From positions 1-64,000 of the forward strand of contig CAKRLG010000008.1 in assembly GCA_934359255.1 (NCBI GenBank): a DNA stretch of 64,000 bases, in the 5' to 3' direction. The DNA is from an uncultured Ruminococcus sp. GTDB taxonomy: Bacteria > Bacillota > Clostridia > Lachnospirales > Lachnospiraceae. Position numbers and translations under genes: made by a program. Of the stretch, positions 8,682 through 16,634 are shown piece by piece. Positions within the stretch are counted from its first letter, which is position 1, and each line of letters begins with the position of its first letter. Under the pieces are notes generated by a model. That model saw only the letters and a list, made by a program, of their open reading frames with translations. It was not told the origin of the DNA and did not search any database.

Positions 8682-9284
8682 ATGTATAAAGAAAACAAGG
8701 ATATAACATTACAATATTATAATCAAAATGCCGGTTCTTTTGTCAGCAGTACAATTCACGCAGATCTGACAGATACCCAGAATCGTTTTTTAAGCAGACT
8801 GGAACCGGGAGCGGCAATTCTTGATTTTGGCTGTGGTTCCGGAAGAGATACCAAGTACTTTCTGGAACATGGCTATCAGGTGGATGCTATTGATGGATCC
8901 GAAGAACTGTGTAAAATCGCCAGTACATATACAGGAATTCCGGTGCGCCAGATGTATTTTCAGGATCTGGATGTTCTGGAGCGATATGATGGAATCTGGG
9001 CCTGCTCTTCGATTCTGCATCTGGAAAAAACAGAATTAAAATCTGTGTTGCAAAAAATGGCGGATGCTCTGCGTCCCGGCGGATGGCTCTATACTTCTTT
9101 CAAATACGGAGAGTTTGAGGGGATGCGAAATGGCAGATACTTCACGGATTTCACCTGGAGCAGTTTCCAGAGATTCATCCGTGAAATCGTGACACTTTCC
9201 ATAGCAGAATCCTGGGTGACCGGCGATGTGCGTCCGGGAAGGGAAGAAGAAAAGTGGCTGAATCTGCTGTTGCAGAAGCGATAA
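8682..9284 (+). CDS. class I SAM-dependent methyltransferase
   Basis: A 200-residue methyltransferase of the Rossmann class I type. Motif I is ILDFGCGSGRDTKYFLEHG, followed by an acidic strand end VDAIDGSEEL and a motif IV-like region YDGIWACSSILHL; LRPGGWLYTSFKYG is the typical post-IV stretch. It starts at ATG 8682 with AAAGGG upstream; an in-frame TTG further up lies in the preceding terminator and is not credible. The methyl acceptor is unknown. It is a single gene between the MFS gene and the convergent LysR gene. Confidence 0.88.
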   Translation: MYKENKDITLQYYNQNAGSFVSSTIHADLTDTQNRFLSRLEPGAAILDFGCGSGRDTKYFLEHGYQVDAIDGSEELCKIASTYTGIPVRQMYFQDLDVLERYDGIWACSSILHLEKTELKSVLQKMADALRPGGWLYTSFKYGEFEGMRNGRYFTDFTWSSFQRFIREIVTLSIAESWVTGDVRPGREEEKWLNLLLQKR

Positions 9285-9326
9285 TAGAAAATGGTATAAA
9301 ACTCATCCGTTGTATCAGTGAAATCC

Positions 9327-10232
9327 TTATTTATTCCGTGCAATTTCAATAAAATCTCTGGCATATTTGGGAAGATAAGTACCTCTGCGAAAAGCGATAC
9401 TCAGTGTTGTAAAGATTCCTTTTTCACCAACAGAAAAACATGCCGGCTTTCTGGAAAATTCCATATTTTGCAGATACGTTTCCGGCGTAAAACACATGCC
9501 CATTCCCTGCATACAAAGTTTTACACAGGTCTCCGTGTTCCGGCTTCGAACCGGTACACGGGGCTGGATACCGGCGCGATCCAGGGCTTCAAGAACCAGT
9601 TTTCCGGTGGTCTGCTCCGGAAAGTGAAGAATAAAAGGCTCATTGGCAAGCGTTGACAGGTCGATTCTCGGATACCGGTCGGAGGGGGACTGATATCCGG
9701 AGGATACCAACGGATGATCCGGTGGCATGACCAGAAGAATTTCTTCTTTCTTTAACAGTTCATATTCCAGTTTTGGATGTTCCCTCGTCTCATTAAAAAT
9801 CCCAAAATCAAGCTGATCATTTAACAGAAGCCGTTCCTGGATGGAATAGGCCTCTTCCCAGATACTGACATTGACATTCGGATATTTTTCTGAAAATTCC
9901 GCCATAATCTGTGGAATCATGCAGCTGCTTCGCATCAGCGGAACGGCAATATTCAGTTCTCCTTCGTTATTTTCCGTCAGATCTTTCAGTTCTTTTTCCC
10001 AGTCCTGTTTTACCTGCAGGATTTTACGGGCATACTCCATGTATTTTCTTCCGGTATAGGTCGGCACATAAGTATTTCCATTTCGGCTGAAGAGTTTTGC
10101 TCCCATTTCACGTTCCAGTTTCTGCAGATGTTTGGTGAGTGTGGGCTGGGAAATGTAGAGTTCCTGCGCTGCTTTGGTAAGATTTTGGTGTTTATCAATA
10201 CATAAAATATAATACAATTCACTGTAATTCAT
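9327..10232 (-). CDS. LysR-family transcriptional regulator
   Basis: A 301-residue LysR protein. The N-terminal HTH (residues 1-60: YYILCIDKHQNLTKAAQELYISQPTLTKHL split over the helices, then LFSRNGNTYVPT) is followed by a ligand-binding domain. It is transcribed away from the purine permease and adenine deaminase operon. The 129-base spacer holds a perfect 11-bp inverted repeat straddling the operon promoter. It is therefore the likely regulator of adenine uptake and deamination; its ligand is not known. Confidence 0.9.
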   Translation of the reverse strand: MNYSELYYILCIDKHQNLTKAAQELYISQPTLTKHLQKLEREMGAKLFSRNGNTYVPTYTGRKYMEYARKILQVKQDWEKELKDLTENNEGELNIAVPLMRSSCMIPQIMAEFSEKYPNVNVSIWEEAYSIQERLLLNDQLDFGIFNETREHPKLEYELLKKEEILLVMPPDHPLVSSGYQSPSDRYPRIDLSTLANEPFILHFPEQTTGKLVLEALDRAGIQPRVPVRSRNTETCVKLCMQGMGMCFTPETYLQNMEFSRKPACFSVGEKGIFTTLSIAFRRGTYLPKYARDFIEIARNK

Positions 10233-10270
10233 ATAATCCCCCTGACTATTCCGTTATGGCATAAAATTTA

Positions 10271-10313
10271 TGTAAAATATGAATTTGACTTCCTCTACTG
10301 CATATTTTACAAT
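10271..10313 (+). promoter_or_regulatory. promoter with flanking dyad for the adenine operon
   Basis: TTGACT (10285-10290), 17-base spacer, TACAAT (10308-10313). A perfect inverted repeat TGTAAAATATG (10271-10281) / CATATTTTACA (10301-10311), 19 bases apart, brackets the -35 box and overlaps the -10 box. This is a good operator candidate for the divergent LysR protein. No purine riboswitch is seen in the short leader. Confidence 0.65.
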
Positions 10314-10361
10314 ACTTGCTATCAGCTTATCAAGACACATCTTATTGAGGGAGGAAAAAAA

Positions 10362-11666
10362 ATGAAAAATTGGCTGGAAAAACAGTTTCGGTTGTCAGAA
10401 TTTCATACGAATGTGAAAACAGAGATTCTTGCCGGACTGACTACTTTTGTTACTATGGCATACATTCTTGCTACAGTACCAAACATCATGTCCGGAGCCG
10501 GATTTGACAAACATGTAACTCTGACGATTATGATTCTTCTGATTATCGTGACTAGCTGCGCGATGGCATTGTACACCAACCGTCCGTTTGCTTTGGCACC
10601 GGGACTTGGAAGTGTGGGTATTGTTGCATCTATGATCACAAATGAGGGTGTCAGTGCACCGATTGCTGCGGGTGTTATCTTCTGGAGTGGTGTACTTTTT
10701 ATTATCATTTCTTTTCTGGGACTGCGGGAAGCCGTTGTACGCGTAATTCCAGTCAGCCTGAAACAGTCAGTAAGTGCCGGTATCGGTCTGTTTATTGCAC
10801 TTCTGGGGGCAAAAAACTGTGGACTGATCGTGGCAAATGATGCGAAAAACTGCCTGTCTTTCGGTGATCTTGCTTCTCCGTCCGTTATCGTGGCAGCCAT
10901 TGGTTTTCTGATTCTGATGGTCATCAAGGCACGGAATGTTCCGGGTGGCATGATTCTGGCGATTGTACTGACTACGATTGTGGGAATTCCGTTCGGTGTT
11001 ACACATGCACCGGAGCAGATCTTTTCTCTTCCGGCCGGTATTGGCAAACAGTTTATGAATATTGATTTTCTTGGAGCACTGAATTTTGCTTATATTCCGT
11101 TCCTGATCGCCTTGTTTGTACCGGATTTCTTCTCGACTTTTGGTACGGTTCTCGGTGTTGGAGCGAAAGCAGGTTATCTGGACAAAGACGGCAATCTGCC
11201 GGGTATTGATAAATGTTTTAAAGTGGACGCTATTTCCACAAGTCTTGGAGCACTGTTCGGTATGCCGAGCATGACTACCTATCTGGAATCTTCTGCGGGT
11301 GTGGAAGCAGGTGGTAAGACAGGACTTACGGTCATCTTTACCAGTATTTTCTTTGGAATTTCTCTGTTCCTGGCACCACTGGCTCTTGTGATCCCGTCAG
11401 CAGCAACCGGTCCGGTACTGATCTTTATTGGAATCAATATGTTAAGTGCAATGAAAAACATTGATTATTCCGATATCACAGAGTATATCCCGGCATTTTT
11501 GTGTGTGACCTTCACAATTTTTGCCAACAACATCGCAAATGGTATCTGCGTGGCACTGCCGGCCTATCTGATAATGAAGATTGCAACCGGTAAGATCAAA
11601 AAAATCGATCCGGTGATGTATGTTCTTGTGGCTGTCTGTCTCTTATATTTTTATTCTATTGTATAA
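10362..11666 (+). CDS. NCS2/AzgA-family purine permease
   Basis: A 434-residue membrane protein of the AzgA (guanine/hypoxanthine/adenine) branch of nucleobase:cation symporters. Diagnostic stretches are TEILAGLTTFVTMAYIL near the N-terminus, ALAPGLGSVG (family NAPGMG-like loop), AGIGLFIALLGAKNCG and PSMTTYLESSAGVEAGGKTGL, which contributes the substrate site. About 12-14 hydrophobic segments fit the family. Only 15 bases separate it from adenine deaminase, so adenine is a likely substrate. A GGGAGG site precedes the ATG. Confidence 0.92.
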   Translation: MKNWLEKQFRLSEFHTNVKTEILAGLTTFVTMAYILATVPNIMSGAGFDKHVTLTIMILLIIVTSCAMALYTNRPFALAPGLGSVGIVASMITNEGVSAPIAAGVIFWSGVLFIIISFLGLREAVVRVIPVSLKQSVSAGIGLFIALLGAKNCGLIVANDAKNCLSFGDLASPSVIVAAIGFLILMVIKARNVPGGMILAIVLTTIVGIPFGVTHAPEQIFSLPAGIGKQFMNIDFLGALNFAYIPFLIALFVPDFFSTFGTVLGVGAKAGYLDKDGNLPGIDKCFKVDAISTSLGALFGMPSMTTYLESSAGVEAGGKTGLTVIFTSIFFGISLFLAPLALVIPSAATGPVLIFIGINMLSAMKNIDYSDITEYIPAFLCVTFTIFANNIANGICVALPAYLIMKIATGKIKKIDPVMYVLVAVCLLYFYSIV

Positions 11667-11681
11667 ATGAGGTGAAAACAG

Positions 11682-13409
11682 ATGGAGAAGATTCAGCTGC
11701 TGATAAAAAATGCGAAAGTTTTTAATTCGTATCTGAAAAAGTTTATCGGTGCAGATGTTTCTGTAAAAGAGGGAAAATTCTATTATATTGACAGAAAACA
11801 TGAAAATCTGTTTGATGCGGAACATATCATCGATGCAGATGGAAAATACATGATTCCCGGTATGGTGGATATCCATATGCACATTGAAAGTTCTATGACA
11901 ACGCCGGGATCTTTTGGGAACTGTGCGGCAAAAAATGGTGTCACCACAGTGGTTTCCGAACCACATGAGATGGCAAATGTCAAAGGGGTTCGCGGAATCC
12001 TTGAGATGATATCTGCGGCAAAAGATGCGCCTATAGATATTTTCTACGGGATTCCGAGCAGCGTTCCATCGACCAGTGAAAAACTGGAAACCACCGGCGG
12101 TGTGATTGATTTTGAGGCGATGAAGCATCTGCTTGGTGAAAAAGATGTGGTCTGTGTTGGCGAGATTATGAATTACCGGGAAATTATCCGGGAAAATCAT
12201 CTGGAGATCACAAAATTTCTGGATTATCTGCGGCAGGAGCATCCGGGATATGTGATTGAAGGGCATTGTCCGTCTCTGGTGGATTTGGATCTTGCGAAAT
12301 TCCTGTATCTGGGGATCAATGGAGATCATACAGAGCATACATTGGAAGAGGTAAAACAGCGAATCGAAAATGGAATGTTCTTTGAGATCCAGGATAAGAT
12401 GTTGAACCCGGAAGTGTTATCGTATATCTGTGAAAATCATTTATTTGAATATTGTTCTTTTGTGACAGATGATACGATGGCAGATGTTTTATATGAACAG
12501 GGGCATCTGAATGCCGTAGTACAAAAAGCAATCGAGATGGGATTTCCGAAAGAACAGGCGATTTACTGTGCGACCTATACACCGTGCCAGAGAATGCATT
12601 TTTATGACCGTGGTGTGATTGCTCCGGGAAAACTGGCAGATTTTATCCTTCTGAAGGATCCGGCAAAATTACTGGAGCTTGAAACGGTGTTTAAAAATGG
12701 AATTGCTATCTATAAAAAAGAGGACAGACAGGCATTCCCCGTAGAACCGTATGCATTCCCGGAAGACTTTTATCACAGTGTTTCCATTCCGGAAGTAACA
12801 CTTTCGGATTTTGAGATCAAAGTTCCGATTGAAAAGGGAGAAGTGACGGTGCGGGTGATGGAAGTACATCCGGATCGCACCCAGACCACAGAGAAACTGG
12901 TAACTATGCAGGTAAAAGAGCATAAAATCTGCTGGCAGGAAAGCGGATGTCTGCTGGCGATGGTACTGGAGCGGCATGGAAAAAATGGAAATATCGGTTA
13001 TGGATTTCTGACCGGTTCGTGTCTGAGAGAGGGAACCGTAGCAACTACATTTTTTCATGATCATCACAATCTGTTTGTTGCGGGAAACGACCCGAAAGAT
13101 ATGTTGTGTGCCGTACAGAGAATCGGGGAATTACAGGGCGGTTTTCTTACGGTAAAAGACAGACAGATTCTTTCTGAACTTGCCTTACCTGTCTGTGGGA
13201 TTCTTTCGGAGGCATCCATTGAGATGACCGGAAGAGCACTGAAAGAAGTGCGGGAAAGTCTGAAAAAACTGGGATATGAGCATCACAATCCGATCATGTC
13301 TGTGGGAACGCTTGGACTCCCTGTAAGTCCTGCATTGAAACTGACCGATCATGGATTGATCGATGTAAAAAGAGGAGAAATCGTGCCTCTGGTGTTATCC
13401 TGTTCTTGA
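11682..13409 (+). CDS. adeC: adenine deaminase
   Basis: A 575-residue adenine deaminase of the AdeC/Ade amidohydrolase family, converting adenine to hypoxanthine and ammonia. The metal-binding HxH is at H65/H67 in DIHMHIESSM. Further family stretches are TTVVSEPHEMANVKG, VIEGHCPSL, NGDHTEH and the C-terminal NLFVAGNDPKDM and PVSPALKLTDHGLIDV. Length is typical. It forms an operon with the purine permease upstream. The reading frame ends next to a nuclease-gene remnant, with no terminator of its own visible. Confidence 0.95.
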   Translation: MEKIQLLIKNAKVFNSYLKKFIGADVSVKEGKFYYIDRKHENLFDAEHIIDADGKYMIPGMVDIHMHIESSMTTPGSFGNCAAKNGVTTVVSEPHEMANVKGVRGILEMISAAKDAPIDIFYGIPSSVPSTSEKLETTGGVIDFEAMKHLLGEKDVVCVGEIMNYREIIRENHLEITKFLDYLRQEHPGYVIEGHCPSLVDLDLAKFLYLGINGDHTEHTLEEVKQRIENGMFFEIQDKMLNPEVLSYICENHLFEYCSFVTDDTMADVLYEQGHLNAVVQKAIEMGFPKEQAIYCATYTPCQRMHFYDRGVIAPGKLADFILLKDPAKLLELETVFKNGIAIYKKEDRQAFPVEPYAFPEDFYHSVSIPEVTLSDFEIKVPIEKGEVTVRVMEVHPDRTQTTEKLVTMQVKEHKICWQESGCLLAMVLERHGKNGNIGYGFLTGSCLREGTVATTFFHDHHNLFVAGNDPKDMLCAVQRIGELQGGFLTVKDRQILSELALPVCGILSEASIEMTGRALKEVRESLKKLGYEHHNPIMSVGTLGLPVSPALKLTDHGLIDVKRGEIVPLVLSCS

Positions 13410-13416
13410 TTTTTTT

Positions 13417-13653
13417 ACAGGATTTGCAGATTTTGTTTTTATTCTCAAACCAGAATATAAAAATGTGTATCCGGCGCTGGTGGTAGAACTGAAATGGAAT
13501 AAAAATGCACAAACGGCTTTACAACAAATAAAGAGTAAACGATATCCCGATTCGATTTTAAATTATACAGGGGATATTTTACTCGTGGCCATTAATTATG
13601 ATAAAATCAGTAAAAAACATCAGTGTTTAATTGAAAAATATAAAAAAGAATAA
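13417..13653 (+). pseudogene. remnant of an AAA/PD-(D/E)XK protein
   Basis: From 13417 an open frame reads TGFADFVFILKPEYK, then PALVVELKWNKNAQTALQQI, and ends YKKE before the stop at 13651-13653. This is only the C-terminal nuclease domain of the family represented intact at 30445-32151 (there GFADI and LELKY). The catalytic D and ExK are present but the AAA part is missing. It begins eight bases after the adenine deaminase stop with no start codon or ribosome site, so it is a truncated relic rather than a gene. Confidence 0.75.
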
Positions 13654-13668
13654 CATTATAATGTAGTG

Positions 13669-13711
13669 CAAGAAAAGGTTCTGAAAAGTATATTTTCGGA
13701 ATCTTTTCTTG
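13669..13711 (+). terminator. hairpin terminator after the remnant
   Basis: 19-base arms 13669-13687 and 13693-13711 pair over nearly the whole length with two G-U pairs. The right arm is T-rich and ends TCTTTTCTTG. It probably ends the adenine deaminase operon. Confidence 0.65.
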
Positions 13712-13761
13712 TATACAAATCTTTTAAAACAATTCTCGATCCTGTACGTTTCGAACGGAAA

Positions 13762-13782
13762 AAGTATAATGATCTTATACTT
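13762..13782 (+). promoter_or_regulatory. dyad overlapping the -10 box of the ABC transporter gene
   Basis: Perfect inverted repeat AAGTATAA (13762-13769) / TTATACTT (13775-13782) with a 5-base centre. The left arm contains the -10 hexamer TATAAT (13765-13770); the matching -35 is weak. A repressor bound here would shut the exporter gene off. Confidence 0.6.
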
Positions 13783-13810
13783 CATTAAAAAGAAATGAGA
13801 CGGGTATCAT

Positions 13811-15562
13811 ATGAAAACGCAGATGAAAGAAATTTTAAATATCCTATCAAAATACGGTCGTTTATGGAGCTGTATGAAAGTATTAAATTCTGTTTTGTCA
13901 GCCATTATTGTTCCGGTAAATACTGTGCTTCTACAAAGGATGGTAGATGATATCTTACTGTTATTACAGGAGCATCGAGTTGCGTTTATAATGAATGCAC
14001 ATTTATTAATATTTATAGTCGCTGTATTTTCAGAAATACTTTTGATGAGCTTTGATCGTTATCTGGAAATCCGTTTTGATATGCAAATAACGGATCGGCT
14101 GGAAAAAGAGATTGTACAAAAATACAGAAAACTGGATTATAGCTGCTATGAAAATTCGCAGACCTATGATATCATTTCGAGAATCTCACAAAATCCCGGT
14201 GAGAAAATCAGAATGATTTATTGGAAACTGTGTGAAATGCTTAAGATCGTGATTTTACTGATTGGTTATTTGCTGATTTTTCAACAGGTGTCATCATTGC
14301 TGATTGTTATCTTTCTTGTATTTTTGATACCTATGTTGTATGAAAATTATAAAGCCGGCTGCCTGTGGTATGATTTATACTCCAGACAAACCGTAGACGA
14401 ACATAAAATTTCTTACTATGAAAAATTACTGACCGAGAAAACAAGTCTTGCAGAACTGAAAGTCTATCAGACAGCGGCTTATAGAGAAAAACTCTGGAAA
14501 AAGCAAAGCAGCAAACTGGAAAAGGAAAAAGATGAAACACTGGACAAAGTAAAGAGAAGTTTGCTGAAAAAAAGCATATTTGCTGCATTATGGTATCTGT
14601 GTTCTGTGGGATTGCTGCTACATGGTGCGATGACTGGCCGGATTTCTATCGGTATGTTTCTGGCTTTCTTCCAGACAACCTTAACCATTGTCGATACGAT
14701 AAACAGTTTACTGGAAACGTTCGGAAATTTTTCAAGAGAAATTCAGGAACTGTCTTATCTTTCCGCGTTTTTTCGGCTGGAAAATATGCCAGTGCAAAAA
14801 GGATGCCTGGATAAACCTGTTCGTCGGATCCGATTTGAACATGTTGGTTTTACGTATCCCTGCTCTGAAAAGGAAGTTTTACATGATATCAATTTCGAAC
14901 TGGATGTTTCACAAAGCACTGCTGTTGTGGGAGAAAATGGTTCCGGAAAAACCACAATCATAAAATTATTATGCGGACTGTATCAGCCAACCAGTGGAAG
15001 AATCTTGTTTGATGATTGTGATTTGAAGAATCTGAGCAGCAGCGAAATTGGAAAAGTGATCAAAGTGGTATTTCAGGATTTTTTTCAGTATGAAATGACG
15101 ATCCGTGAAAATATTGGATTTGGAAATTTAGACAGAATTTCTCACGATATGGAATTACAGAATGTTCTGGATGCGGTGCATCTGGAAGAACTAAAAAGGC
15201 TCGGACTGGACACACCTCTCGGGAAATTGGAACCTGCAGGTATTGATTTATCCAGAGGGCAGTGGCAGAAACTTGCAATTGCGAGAGGAATCTTGAAAGA
15301 AAGCAGTGTTATTTTTCTGGATGAACCAACAGCAGCCCTGGATCCGCTTATGGAAACCAGTATATTAAAAATGTTTCTGCAAATTGCTCAGGGAAAAACA
15401 GCAATCATCGTATCACATCGGATTGGAATCTGCAAAAATGTGGATAAGATTATTGTCATGAAAGACGGGGAAATAGCAGAGATTGGAAAGCATCAGGAAT
15501 TATTGGATAAAAGAGGAGAATATTACAGACTTTATACGATGCAGCAGAAATGGTATCAATAA
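13811..15562 (+). CDS. ABC transporter, fused permease-ATPase
   Basis: A 583-residue half-transporter: six hydrophobic helices in residues 1-320, then an ATPase domain with Walker A VGENGSGKTT (about 375-384), signature LSRGQWQKLAIARG (canonical LSGGQ altered to LSRGQ), Walker B VIFLDEPTAALDP and the switch histidine in IIVSHR. Such proteins dimerise and export peptides, lipids or drugs. It lacks an N-terminal peptidase domain. The gene is AT-richer than the operons around it and stands alone between a pseudogene and AT-rich spacer, which suggests acquired DNA. The cargo is unknown. Confidence 0.88.
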   Translation: MKTQMKEILNILSKYGRLWSCMKVLNSVLSAIIVPVNTVLLQRMVDDILLLLQEHRVAFIMNAHLLIFIVAVFSEILLMSFDRYLEIRFDMQITDRLEKEIVQKYRKLDYSCYENSQTYDIISRISQNPGEKIRMIYWKLCEMLKIVILLIGYLLIFQQVSSLLIVIFLVFLIPMLYENYKAGCLWYDLYSRQTVDEHKISYYEKLLTEKTSLAELKVYQTAAYREKLWKKQSSKLEKEKDETLDKVKRSLLKKSIFAALWYLCSVGLLLHGAMTGRISIGMFLAFFQTTLTIVDTINSLLETFGNFSREIQELSYLSAFFRLENMPVQKGCLDKPVRRIRFEHVGFTYPCSEKEVLHDINFELDVSQSTAVVGENGSGKTTIIKLLCGLYQPTSGRILFDDCDLKNLSSSEIGKVIKVVFQDFFQYEMTIRENIGFGNLDRISHDMELQNVLDAVHLEELKRLGLDTPLGKLEPAGIDLSRGQWQKLAIARGILKESSVIFLDEPTAALDPLMETSILKMFLQIAQGKTAIIVSHRIGICKNVDKIIVMKDGEIAEIGKHQELLDKRGEYYRLYTMQQKWYQ

Positions 15563-15830
15563 ATTTATTTACTTATCTTTTGAGGTATATTATAATGATA
15601 CCAGAGTTAAAAGTACGAAGTACGGAACAATCAGGTATCAAAATCAGTAAGGAAACGGAATATGTGTAAAATTCTTATACTTATAAAAAAATCAAATAAT
15701 ATGATAGGCTCAGAACTCTATATATCGCGAGACATAGAAACGGCGATTGGATATGTAGAGTAAGAAAAGATCGCCAGCAAATATGTTTTGTGATATCTTA
15801 TGGAATTTTCTGATTCAAAGGAGAGAAAAC
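15563..15830. other. AT-rich spacer without a credible gene
   Basis: 268 bases hold a TATAAT near 15590 and tiny open frames only (for example 15595-15669, 24 codons, no ribosome site). Nothing here is convincingly coding; it looks like decayed sequence between the exporter and the CD3324-like gene. Confidence 0.5.
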
Positions 15831-16091
15831 ATGACATATTTGAATGGAAAAGATATCCTGCCGGAAGAACTCTTTACACAGGTTCAGGAATATTGTGCAG
15901 GAGAATTGATCTATATTCCGAAAAAACATGGTACAAGACAAAGTTGGGGAAACAACACCGGAATAAGACAAGAACTGGATGAAAGAAATCGGATAATCCG
16001 TGAGAAAAAGAAAAATGGATGCTCACTGAAAGAGCTTACGGAGGAATTTCATTTATCGGTATACAGTTTAAAGAAAATTTTGTACCATTGA
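15831..16091 (+). CDS. CD3324-like small HTH protein
   Basis: An 86-residue protein with the start at ATG 15831 behind AAAGGAGAG; an upstream TTG extension is unlikely. It resembles the CD3324 family of clostridial small proteins: an N-terminal YLNGKDILPEEL, then GELIYIPKKHG, and a C-terminal HTH-like part (RNRIIREKKKNGCSLKELTEEFHLS) as in Mor-type activators. Its role is unknown; the family is usually found singly. Confidence is good that it is a real gene and moderate on the family. Confidence 0.75.
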   Translation: MTYLNGKDILPEELFTQVQEYCAGELIYIPKKHGTRQSWGNNTGIRQELDERNRIIREKKKNGCSLKELTEEFHLSVYSLKKILYH

Positions 16092-16127
16092 TTTTTTTAG
16101 TTTCATACGGTATTATTAATAACAGGG

Positions 16128-16168
16128 CTCCCCACACCTCTCACGCAAGTGATGTGTCCCATGGGGAG
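16128..16168 (+). promoter_or_regulatory. inverted repeat before the deformylase gene
   Basis: CTCCCCA (16128-16134) pairs with TGGGGAG (16162-16168), with further partial pairing of CAC/GTG inside. No T-tract follows. It may end the previous transcript or lie in the deformylase leader. Confidence 0.4.
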
Positions 16169-16193
16169 ATGTTTTGTATTGTGGAGGACTATT

Positions 16194-16604
16194 ATGGTAA
16201 AACCAATTATGAGAGATATTTTTTTCCTGAACCAGCCATCCGAACCGGCTACGGAATCGGATCGGAAGACGGGGATGGATCTGTTAGATACTTTGAAGGC
16301 ACATGAAGAAGAATGTGTCGGTATGGCGGCGAATATGATCGGGGTGCGGAAAAATATCATTGCCGTGCACATGGGATTTATGAATGTTCTGATGTATAAT
16401 CCGAAGATTGTCAAAAAGTCAGGGGCATATGAGACGGAAGAAGGATGCCTTTCTCTGGCTGGGGTAAGAAAATGTACGCGGTATCAGGAGATTGAAGTGG
16501 AATATCAGGATATCAATTTTAAACGGCAGAGACAGGCCTATTCCGGCTGGATCGCTCAAATTATCCAACATGAGGTAGATCACTGTTGTGGAATATTGAT
16601 ATAA
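16194..16604 (+). CDS. peptide deformylase-like protein (short, divergent)
   Basis: A 136-residue peptide deformylase-family metalloprotein; these remove the formyl group from new proteins. Motif 2 EGCLSL and motif 3 HEVDH (near the C-terminus) keep the metal-binding Cys and two His and the catalytic Glu. Motif 1, normally GxGLAAxQxG, reads GMAANMIG, so the conserved glutamine is replaced by methionine. This shorter variant is known from other clostridia and may have altered activity. A TGGAGG site precedes ATG 16194. It lies directly before the NhaC-type antiporter gene. Confidence 0.85.
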   Translation: MVKPIMRDIFFLNQPSEPATESDRKTGMDLLDTLKAHEEECVGMAANMIGVRKNIIAVHMGFMNVLMYNPKIVKKSGAYETEEGCLSLAGVRKCTRYQEIEVEYQDINFKRQRQAYSGWIAQIIQHEVDHCCGILI

Positions 16605-16634
16605 ATGAATGATAGAAGAAAAGGAAAAACAAAC

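Noticed and set aside
10314..10361. Possible purine riboswitch before the AzgA permease
   Set aside because: The leader from the mapped promoter is only about 40 bases and lacks the purine aptamer consensus.
15595..15669. 24-codon ORF after the ABC transporter gene
   Set aside because: No ribosome site and no recognisable motif; more likely decayed sequence.
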